Source: Rhodococcus_D sp039923155
Lineage (GTDB): Bacteria; Actinomycetota; Actinomycetes; Mycobacteriales; Mycobacteriaceae
Direction: 5' to 3'
Assembly (NCBI GenBank): GCA_039923155.1
Contig: JBDTDI010000334.1
Coordinates: 1 to 6,346, forward strand
DNA length: 6,346 bases
Under the pieces are notes generated by a model, which saw nothing but the letters and a program-made list of their open reading frames with translations, ran no database searches and had not been told where the DNA came from. The translations under genes were made by a program, and so were the position numbers. Positions 1 to 5,281 of this stretch are shown here, one piece after another. Every line of letters starts with the position of its first letter. Positions within the stretch are counted from its first letter, which is position 1.

Positions 1-35
1 ATCAGCAGTACTACGCGAACGCCGCGGGGATCTGA
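1..35 (+). CDS. 3' end of an unidentified upstream gene (partial)
   Basis: Reading from base 3, ten codons ending in TGA at 33-35 give the C-terminus QQYYANAAGI. All ten third positions are G or C, as expected for a real gene in this genome; the other two forward frames do not show this bias. The stretch is too short to assign a family. The gene would converge on the MarR regulator, with its stop 38 bases from the regulator's stop and a strong hairpin in between, so it is probably not part of the rightward operon. Confidence 0.4.
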   Translation, partial: QQYYANAAGI

Positions 36-47
36 GCGACCACTCGT

Positions 48-82
48 GGTGACTGGCACCGCGCCGCGGTGGGTCAGTCACC
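48..82. terminator. GC-rich hairpin, probable bidirectional terminator
   Basis: The outer arms GGTGACTG (48-55) and CAGTCACC (75-82) are perfectly complementary over 8 bp. Inside them CACCGC (57-62) pairs with GCGGTG (66-71) around the loop GCC. Only a 1-by-3 internal bulge interrupts this 14-bp stem. It lies between two convergent genes and covers the stop codon of the MarR gene (74-76). There is no T-run on either side, which is common for terminators in GC-rich actinobacteria. A smaller hairpin, ACCAC-TC-GTGGT at 39-50, overlaps its left edge. The structure is read directly from the sequence; the terminating role is inferred from its position. Confidence 0.6.
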
Positions 83-565
83 CCAGATCGGTGTGGCGAA
101 GTCGTGGTCGGGGTGCTCCCCGGCGGCGACCGCGAACCCGTTCAACACCGGAGCCAGGCGCGCCCGGTCCTCGACGCTCATGTTGGTCAAGATGGCGCGC
201 ATCGCGGCGCGACGACTCTCCACGACGGATTCGACCAGTTCGCGGCCCTGCGGGCTCAGCTCGAGCACCAGGTTGCGACGGTCCGTGGTCGAGTCTCGTC
301 GCTCCAGGAGCTTGTCCCGGACCAGGCGGTCGCAGGCGCGGGACGCGTTCGACGCGTGCACGCGCAGTGCTTCCGCCACCGCGCTCAGGTTCATCGACTC
401 TCTCGTCGCCACCAGCATGAGGATGCGTAGCTGGGTCACGGTGACCACCGACTCCACCGCGCTCAGCGACGACGCGACCACCGCCACGAGCACCCGAGCG
501 GCGTGCATGACGGCGTCCACCTCGGTGTCCGTGGGCTCGCTTGCGGGACTGACCGAGGGGGGCAT
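74..565 (-). CDS. MarR-family winged-helix transcriptional regulator
   Basis: A 163-aa protein of normal MarR length. Family members are dimeric winged-helix proteins that usually repress neighbouring genes until a small, often aromatic or oxidised, ligand binds. Residues 43-66 (starting VTVTQLRILM) match the first helices of the wHTH. Residues 69-90 (HASNASRACDRLVRD and following) form the recognition helix. The wing carries the typical D95-R96-R97 followed by a hydrophobic strand and LSPQG at 103-107. The only cysteine, C78, is in the recognition helix. The ATG at 565 was chosen because a longer in-frame start at 658 would run through the divergent promoter region and add an unmatched, Arg/Cys-containing 31-residue tail. 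There is no Shine-Dalgarno sequence before this ATG, but a TACATT box ends 6 bases upstream, which suggests a leaderless mRNA. Divergent orientation and shared palindromes suggest it controls both itself and the catabolic operon. The family call is secure; the ligand is unknown. Confidence 0.9.
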   Translation of the reverse strand: MPPSVSPASEPTDTEVDAVMHAARVLVAVVASSLSAVESVVTVTQLRILMLVATRESMNLSAVAEALRVHASNASRACDRLVRDKLLERRDSTTDRRNLVLELSPQGRELVESVVESRRAAMRAILTNMSVEDRARLAPVLNGFAVAAGEHPDHDFATPIWGD

Positions 566-571
566 GCCCGA

Positions 572-577
572 AATGTA
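572..577 (-). promoter_or_regulatory. Probable -10 box of a leaderless promoter for the MarR gene
   Basis: On the minus strand TACATT fits the TAnnnT -10 pattern and ends 6 bases before the ATG at 565. Transcription would therefore start at or next to the start codon. The absence of any purine-rich Shine-Dalgarno stretch before that ATG supports this. No convincing -35 is found at 17-18 bases; TTGCTC lies about 21 bases upstream. Confidence 0.45.
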
Positions 578-587
578 CACGTGGAGG

Positions 588-598
588 GCAACCGTTGC
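588..598. promoter_or_regulatory. Operator-like palindrome, copy A
   Basis: GCAAC-C-GTTGC is a perfect 5-bp-arm palindrome with a central C. It lies 10 bases upstream of the MarR -10 box, within the expected RNA polymerase footprint. A second copy with one base changed lies at 668-678. Copies of the same palindrome at both divergent promoters are what an autoregulating MarR protein would be expected to bind. That MarR binds here is inferred. Confidence 0.5.
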
Positions 599-601
599 GA
601 G

Positions 602-616
602 CAAACAACAAGTTTG
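602..616. repeat. Inverted repeat CAAAC-n5-GTTTG in the divergent control region
   Basis: CAAAC (602-606) and GTTTG (612-616) are perfect inverted arms around AACAA. The element sits in the only AT-richer patch of the control region, three bases beyond operator-like copy A. It may be an extra half of an extended regulator site or an UP-like element. It has no second copy in the window. Confidence 0.3.
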
Positions 617-657
617 TCGGCGCCAGGGGCCTCGAGTGGATGGGGCCCCGGAAGTCA

Positions 658-686
658 TTGCTCTACTGCAATCGTTGCGCTACGGT
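658..686 (+). promoter_or_regulatory. Sigma70-like promoter of the catabolic operon
   Basis: TTGCTC (658-663) and TACGGT (681-686) are separated by exactly 17 bases, giving recognisable -35 and -10 boxes. A start near 692-694 would leave a leader of about 30 bases containing the GGAG that precedes the ATG at 724. Operator-like copy B fills the spacer, so a bound repressor would block polymerase. Confidence 0.5.
668..678. promoter_or_regulatory. Operator-like palindrome, copy B
   Basis: GCAAT-C-GTTGC differs from copy A at one base, and the shared stretch GCAAYCGTTGCG is 12 bases long. It lies wholly within the 17-base spacer of the operon promoter. Its left half is also the right arm of a second perfect inverted repeat, ATTGC-n6-GCAAT, at 657-672. 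The start-to-start distance to copy A is 80 bases. Confidence 0.5.
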
Positions 687-714
687 GATGATCAAGGCCG
701 AACCCCGACAAGAT

Positions 715-718
715 GGAG
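715..718 (+). promoter_or_regulatory. Ribosome binding site deciding the start of the membrane-protein gene
   Basis: GGAG lies 5 bases before the ATG at 724. The in-frame ATG at 688 lies directly after the -10 box and has no such site, so 724 is preferred. Confidence 0.6.
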
Positions 719-723
719 CAGCC

Positions 724-1191
724 ATGGCGCGACGAAAGCGCGACGAACCGACCGAGCACGCGAAGCACGGCATCGACCGGATGGTGCGCAACGTCGAGAC
801 GGGGCGCTTCGAGCGCAGCCTCGCGGCGTTGACCGCGGTGGGATCGCTGGTCACCGCAGCCGAGATCTACTTCGAGCACGACAGCGCCAGCTTCGGCAAC
901 AAGATGATGTACGTCCCGGTGGCGCTCGGACCGGTCGGCGCGGTGGCGGGGGTGGCCGGCTTCTTCAGCCAGCGCATGGCCAAGACCGCGCTGCCGGCGG
1001 CCTCGGCGATCATCGTGGCCAACGGCATCCAGGGGACCTACCTGCACGCCCGGGGTATCGCCCAGAAGCCGGGCGGCTTTTCCGAGTGGCGCTACAACAT
1101 GGAGATGGGGCCACCGCTGCTGGCCCCGTTGCTGGTGACCATGGTGGGCGGCATGGGCCTGCTCGCGGCCGTGCTGCGGCGCGAGAAGTGA
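724..1191 (+). CDS. Small four-helix integral membrane protein, function unknown
   Basis: This 155-aa protein opens the operon. A basic, polar N-terminus (residues 1-31, starting MARRKRDEP) is followed by four likely membrane helices at about 33-50, 62-82, 88-107 and 131-151, ending in the basic tail RREK. The helices carry conspicuous polar residues: E47, E51 and H52 at the end of helix 1, H108 at the end of helix 3, and the motif YNMEMGPP (124-131) entering helix 4. I do not recognise a named family. Proteins of this general pattern are, as far as I recall, seen beside gluconate 2-dehydrogenase-like genes. Its stop overlaps the start of the subunit 3-like gene by 4 bases (GTGA), tying its synthesis to the dehydrogenase. 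A role as membrane anchor or quinone-side partner of that enzyme is inference; a transporter is less likely with only four helices. It has no CxxCH motif and no signal peptide distinct from helix 1. Confidence 0.8.
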   Translation: MARRKRDEPTEHAKHGIDRMVRNVETGRFERSLAALTAVGSLVTAAEIYFEHDSASFGNKMMYVPVALGPVGAVAGVAGFFSQRMAKTALPAASAIIVANGIQGTYLHARGIAQKPGGFSEWRYNMEMGPPLLAPLLVTMVGGMGLLAAVLRREK

Positions 1192-1838
1192 GCGCGCGCC
1201 CGAGCACGCCAGGGGTGGGCGAGCACCGGTTCCCGGGCTTCAACGTCCTGGACAACGTCAAGCACTGGGACCAGGTCACCTCCGGGGTGGTGCTCTCCCG
1301 GTTGAGCTTCCCGCCCGACGTCCGCTTCTTCACCCCGGAGCAGTTCGCCGTCGCCGAAGCGCTGGTGGACCAGCTGCTGGACCAGCACGACGAGCCCAAG
1401 GTGCCGGTCGCACAGCTGATCGACGCCCGGCTGACCGAGATGCAGACCGACGGCTGGCGCTACGAGGACATGCCCCACGACGACCAGGCCTGGCGCGACA
1501 CCCTGGCGCTGCTGGACACCGAGGCGCAGGAGCGGTTCGACGCCGGCTTCGCGGTCTGCACCCGCGGCGAGCAGTCGGTGCTGGTGCAGGCCGTGCAGGA
1601 CCTGGGCTCGGATCCCTGGCACGGGCTCAACGCCGCCCACGTGTGGAGCCTGTGGACCCGCTACGCCTGCACCGCGTTCTACTCCCACCCGTGGGCGTGG
1701 AACGAGATCGGCTTCTCCGGCCCGGCATATCCCACCGGCTACAAGAACTTCAAGAACGTCACCACCGGGACCCTGGAAAAGGGCGAGGTGGCCGATGCGC
1801 GTCCGTCGCAGGACCCGGCGAGAAGGACCCAGTCATGA
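1188..1838 (+). CDS. Gluconate 2-dehydrogenase subunit 3-like protein
   Basis: A 216-aa protein of the gluconate_2-dh3 family, the small subunit that partners GMC-type flavoprotein dehydrogenases. The typical C-terminal block is clear at residues 165-185 (YSHPWAWNEIGF, then SGPAYPTGY), and the family opening FFTPEQFAVAEALVDQLL is at about 47-64. Periplasmic relatives start with a twin-arginine signal and help export the large subunit. Here the N-terminus (MSARPSTPGVGEHRFPGFN) has no RR motif and no hydrophobic segment, so the protein should stay in the cytoplasm. The GTG at 1188 overlaps the previous stop (GTGA). It has no good Shine-Dalgarno sequence, so it probably depends on translational coupling. 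The next in-frame GTG, at 1215, has only a purine run placed too close. Its own stop overlaps the dehydrogenase start by 4 bases (ATGA), as expected for obligate partners. The substrate of the complex is not shown by this subunit. Confidence 0.87.
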   Translation: MSARPSTPGVGEHRFPGFNVLDNVKHWDQVTSGVVLSRLSFPPDVRFFTPEQFAVAEALVDQLLDQHDEPKVPVAQLIDARLTEMQTDGWRYEDMPHDDQAWRDTLALLDTEAQERFDAGFAVCTRGEQSVLVQAVQDLGSDPWHGLNAAHVWSLWTRYACTAFYSHPWAWNEIGFSGPAYPTGYKNFKNVTTGTLEKGEVADARPSQDPARRTQS

Positions 1839-3484
1839 GCAACGACACTTCCGGTGACGTCCGGGACCGCAACGACTCCGCGTGGCTGCTGCCCAACGAC
1901 GGCACCCGCACCAACCACCAGCTGCGCACCGACATGCGCCGCTTCGCCGACACCGACGAGATCGACCTGGTGATCGTGGGTTGCGGTGCCGGCGGGTCCG
2001 TCATGGCCCAGCGCCTGGCCCGGGCGGGGTGGACGGTGGCCGCCCTGGACGCGGGGCCCTTCTGGGACCCCGACTCCGACTGGGTCTCCGACGAGGCTGG
2101 TTCGCACCACCTGTACTGGACCGAGCCCCGGGTGATCAGCGGGAAGAACCCGGTCCCGATGGGCTCCAACAACTCCGGGCGCGGCGTCGGCGGCTCGATG
2201 GTGCACTACGCGGGTTACGTCCCCCGTTTCCACCCCAGCGACTTCCGCACCCACAGCCAGGACGGGGTTGGCGCGGACTGGCCGCTGGAGTACTCCGACC
2301 TGCGCCGCTACTACGCCGACATCGAGGGTGAGCTTCCGGTGGCCGGTCAGGACTGGCCGTGGGGCGATCCGCACTCCTACCCGCACCGCCCGCACCCGGT
2401 GGGTGGTAACGGCCAGATGTTCCTGCGGGGCGCGGAGAAGCTGGGGATCACCGCGAAGGTCGGGCCGGTGGCCATCACCAACGGCCGCTTCGGCAACCGC
2501 GCGCACTGCATCTACCGCGGCTTTTGCCTGCAGGGCTGCAAGGTGAACGCGAAGGCGTCGCCGCTGATCACCCACATTCCCGACGCACTCGCCCACGGCG
2601 CCGAGGTCCGGGCCGGCTGCATGGTCACCCGAATCGGGATGGACGAGCGGACCGGACGCGCCACGGGGGTGCACTACGTCGAAGGTGGGGTGGAGCACTT
2701 CCAGCGGGCTCGGATGGTGGCCGTGGCCGGCTACTCCATCGAGACCCCGCGGCTGCTGCTGAACTCCGCGACGAACCGCTTCCCGGACGGGTTGTGCAAC
2801 GAGCACGACCAGGTGGGGCGCTACCTGATGGTGCAGGGCGCACCGCAGACCGCGGGCCGCTTCGACGAGGAGATCCGCATGTACAAGGCGCCGCCGCCGG
2901 AGGTGAGCACCGAGGAGTTCTACGAGACGGACCCCAGCAAGGACTACAAGCGCGGCTTCTCCATCCAGACCGTGTCCACGCTGCCCATCACCTGGGCCGA
3001 ACACGTCTCCGCGCAGGGGCACTGGGGAGCCGACCTGCGCGAGTACATGAGCGACTACGTGCACTGGTCGACCCTCGGCGCGCTGTGCGAGTTCCTGCCC
3101 CAGGCCGAGAACCGGGTCACCCTCGCCGAGCAGAAGGACCGCCACGGTCTGCCGATCGCCAACTTCTCCTACACCCACTGCGAGAACGACAACAAGCTCA
3201 TGAAGGCCGCGCAGACGGTCATGGAGGACCTGCTGCACGCCGCGGGAGCCGACGAGGTGATGACCATCGACCGGGCCGCGCACCTCGTCGGCGGCGCCCG
3301 CATGGCCGCCGACGAGCACGAGGGTGTGGTGGACGCCAGCTGCCGAAGCTTCGCCGTGGACAACCTGTACATCACCGACGGGAGCGTCCTGCCCACCCAG
3401 GGCAGCGCCAACCCCGCCCTGACGATCATGGCGGTCGCCGCCCGCGCCGCAGATCTGCTGAGCAAGGGAAAGAAGACGAGCTGA
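1835..3484 (+). CDS. GMC-family FAD dehydrogenase, gluconate 2-dehydrogenase / FAD-glucose dehydrogenase large-subunit type
   Basis: A 549-aa flavoprotein that should oxidise an alcohol group of a sugar, sugar acid or polyol. The FAD-binding fold starts at IDLVIVGCGAGGS, with glycines G49, G51 and G54. It continues with LDAGPFW (71-77) and GVGGSMVHYAG (117-127), a signature of the gluconate dehydrogenase branch. The C-terminus has the GMC catalytic pair: H483 in HLVGGARMA and N526 in GSANPALT, 43 residues apart as in other family members. The expected RMG is RMA here. Cysteines C225, C231 and C235 form C-x5-C-x3-C, the spacing I recall for the 3Fe-4S ligands of Burkholderia FAD-glucose dehydrogenase (C212, C218, C222). 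There is no Tat or Sec signal, so a cytoplasmic location is likely. GAAGGA at 1822-1827 stands 7 bases before the chosen ATG, which overlaps the previous stop. Electron acceptor and true substrate are not evident; the adjacent sugar-acid-type genes favour a carbohydrate. Family certain, substrate uncertain. Confidence 0.93.
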   Translation: MSNDTSGDVRDRNDSAWLLPNDGTRTNHQLRTDMRRFADTDEIDLVIVGCGAGGSVMAQRLARAGWTVAALDAGPFWDPDSDWVSDEAGSHHLYWTEPRVISGKNPVPMGSNNSGRGVGGSMVHYAGYVPRFHPSDFRTHSQDGVGADWPLEYSDLRRYYADIEGELPVAGQDWPWGDPHSYPHRPHPVGGNGQMFLRGAEKLGITAKVGPVAITNGRFGNRAHCIYRGFCLQGCKVNAKASPLITHIPDALAHGAEVRAGCMVTRIGMDERTGRATGVHYVEGGVEHFQRARMVAVAGYSIETPRLLLNSATNRFPDGLCNEHDQVGRYLMVQGAPQTAGRFDEEIRMYKAPPPEVSTEEFYETDPSKDYKRGFSIQTVSTLPITWAEHVSAQGHWGADLREYMSDYVHWSTLGALCEFLPQAENRVTLAEQKDRHGLPIANFSYTHCENDNKLMKAAQTVMEDLLHAAGADEVMTIDRAAHLVGGARMAADEHEGVVDASCRSFAVDNLYITDGSVLPTQGSANPALTIMAVAARAADLLSKGKKTS

Positions 3485-5277
3485 TGGCAAAGAAGGAAGT
3501 ATCGGACTACCTGCTGGAGCGGCTGCGCGAGTGGGGGGTCGAGAACGTCTTCGCCTTCCCCGGTGACGGGATCAACGCGCTGCTCGCGGCCTGGGGTCGC
3601 GCGGAAAACAAGCCGAAGTTCATCCAGTCCCGGCACGAGGAGATGAGCGCGTTCGAGGCCGTGGGCTACGCCAAGTTCAGCGGCCGCCTCGGGGTCTGCG
3701 CCGCGACCTCGGGGCCGGGGGCGATCCACCTGCTCAACGGTCTCTACGACGCCAAGATGGACCACGTCCCGGTCGTCGCCATCGTGGGCCAGACCAACCG
3801 CAGCGCCATGGGTGGGTCCTACCAGCAAGAAGTCGACCTGATGAGCCTGTTCAAGGACGTGGCCAGCGACTACCTGCAGATGGTCACCGTGCCCGAGCAG
3901 CTGCCGAACGTGCTCGACCGTGCCATCCGGACCGCGCTCAGCCGCCGCGCCCCGACGGCGATCATCATCCCCTCCGACGTGCAGGAGCTGGAGTACTCAC
4001 CCCCCACGCACGCCTTCAAGATGGTGCCCTCGAGCATGGGGACCGACTGGCCCACTCCCGCACCGGACGATGCCGCCATCGCCAAGGCCGCCGCCGTGCT
4101 CAACGCCGGCAGCAAGGTTGCGATCCTCGCCGGCTCCGGTGCCCGCGGGGCCCGCGCCGAGCTCGAGGAGGTCGCCGAGCTGTTGGGGGCCGGCGTCGCC
4201 AAGCCGTTGCTGGGCAAGGACGTCCTCTCCGACGAGCTGGCCTACGTCACCGGGTCCATCGGCCTGCTCGGCACCCGCCCGAGCTATGACCTGATGATGG
4301 GGTGCGACACCGTGCTCACCGTCGGCTCGAGCTTCCCGTACACCCAGTTCATGCCTGACTTCGACCAGGCCCGCGCGGTGCAGATCGACATCGACGGCGC
4401 CATGATCGGGATGCGCTACCCCTACGAGGTCAACCTCGTCGGCGACGCCGCCGCGACGCTGCGTGCACTGATCCCCAAGCTGGAGCGCAAGACCGACCGC
4501 TCCTGGCGGGAGGACGTCGAGAAGAACGTCACGCGGTGGTGGGAGACCATGGCCAAGGAGGCCGACGTCGAGGCCGACCCGGTCAACCCGCAGAAGCTGT
4601 TCGCCGAGCTCTCCCCCCGCCTGCCGGACAACGCGATCATCGCCGCCGACTCGGGCTCGTCGGCCAACTGGTACGCACGCCAGCTGAAGTTTCGGGGTGA
4701 CATGCGCGGCTCGCTCTCGGGCAACCTCGCCACCATGGGTCCCGGGGTGCCCTACGGCATCGGCGCAAAGTTCGCCTGCCCCGACCGCCCGGTGATCGTG
4801 TTCGCCGGTGACGGGGCCATGCAGATGAACGGCATGGCCGAGCTGATCACGATCAAGCACTACTGGCAGGAGTGGTCGGACCCGCGGCTGATCATCGCGG
4901 TGCTGCACAACAACGACCTCAACCAGGTGACGTGGGAGATGCGGGCCATGGAGGTCGCCCCCAAGTTCACCGAGTCGCAGACGCTGCCCGACGTGGACTT
5001 CGCTGCCTTCGCCGCGAGCCTGGGCCTGCAGGCCATCACGGTGACCGACCCGAGCAAGCTCGGCTCGGCGTGGGACCGCGCCCTGTCCGCGGACCGGCCC
5101 ACGCTGCTGGACGTGCACACCAACGCCGACGTGCCTCCGGTGCCGCCGCACGCCACCTTCGACCAGATCAAGGACGCAGCCGAGTCGGTGCTCAAGGGCG
5201 ATCCGGATGGACTCGGTGTGATCACCGAGGGCATCAAGACCAAGGTGCAGGAGTTCCTCCCGCACGGCGGGAGCTAG
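3484..5277 (+). CDS. Thiamine-diphosphate enzyme, pyruvate oxidase (PoxB)-like
   Basis: A 597-aa protein with the three-domain layout of pyruvate oxidase and acetolactate synthase. The PYR domain (about 1-170) has the activating glutamate E52 in SRHEEMSAFEA and ATSGPGAIHLLNG. The middle domain (about 193-345) has VGSSFPYTQFMPD and VQIDIDGAMIGMRYPYEVNL, closely resembling E. coli PoxB around GTDFPYRAFYP. The PP domain (about 385-560) has the Mg/ThDP motif GDG at 442-444 ending in N476-N477. PoxB oxidatively decarboxylates pyruvate with FAD and reduces quinone. Whether this relative uses pyruvate, another 2-keto acid, or FAD at all is not shown. The gap between GDG and NN is 31 residues against 24 in E. 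coli PoxB, owing to extra residues around YWQEWSDPR. The C-terminus (VITEGIKTKVQEFLP and neighbours) is not the PoxB membrane peptide I recall. The ATG overlaps the previous stop by one base (TGATG), preceded by a weak purine-rich stretch. Placement beside a sugar dehydrogenase suggests a late step on a 2-keto acid. Confidence 0.9.
   Translation: MAKKEVSDYLLERLREWGVENVFAFPGDGINALLAAWGRAENKPKFIQSRHEEMSAFEAVGYAKFSGRLGVCAATSGPGAIHLLNGLYDAKMDHVPVVAIVGQTNRSAMGGSYQQEVDLMSLFKDVASDYLQMVTVPEQLPNVLDRAIRTALSRRAPTAIIIPSDVQELEYSPPTHAFKMVPSSMGTDWPTPAPDDAAIAKAAAVLNAGSKVAILAGSGARGARAELEEVAELLGAGVAKPLLGKDVLSDELAYVTGSIGLLGTRPSYDLMMGCDTVLTVGSSFPYTQFMPDFDQARAVQIDIDGAMIGMRYPYEVNLVGDAAATLRALIPKLERKTDRSWREDVEKNVTRWWETMAKEADVEADPVNPQKLFAELSPRLPDNAIIAADSGSSANWYARQLKFRGDMRGSLSGNLATMGPGVPYGIGAKFACPDRPVIVFAGDGAMQMNGMAELITIKHYWQEWSDPRLIIAVLHNNDLNQVTWEMRAMEVAPKFTESQTLPDVDFAAFAASLGLQAITVTDPSKLGSAWDRALSADRPTLLDVHTNADVPPVPPHATFDQIKDAAESVLKGDPDGLGVITEGIKTKVQEFLPHGGS
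5269..5273 (+). promoter_or_regulatory. Ribosome binding site deciding the GTG start of the enolase-superfamily gene
   Basis: GGGAG lies inside the last codons of the ThDP gene, 8 bases before the GTG at 5282. No other in-frame start near the N-terminus has comparable support. Confidence 0.6.
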
Positions 5278-5281
5278 CGCG

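Noticed and set aside
627..649. CTCGAG and GGGGCCCC palindromes in the control region as possible regulator sites
   Set aside because: Short self-complementary GC-rich words are expected by chance here and are not repeated at the promoters.
566..658. Longer MarR start at 658 (31 extra residues)
   Set aside because: It would cover the control region and palindromes, and the extra residues do not look like a MarR N-terminus; the ATG at 565 has a fitting -10 box.
69..1187. Upstream extension of the subunit 3 frame, giving a 589-aa open frame from 69
   Set aside because: It runs antisense through the MarR gene and out of frame through the membrane-protein gene; only the part from GTG 1188 resembles a known family.
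2524..3483. Upstream extension of the ThDP frame into the GMC gene
   Set aside because: The residues before ATG 3484 are Arg/Gly/Pro-rich out-of-frame translation; the PYR domain begins normally at 3484.
1739..3490. Long minus-strand open frame (583 aa) opposite the GMC gene
   Set aside because: A GC-rich antisense shadow: its Val/Gly/Arg/His-rich translation matches no family, while the plus strand encodes a clear GMC protein.
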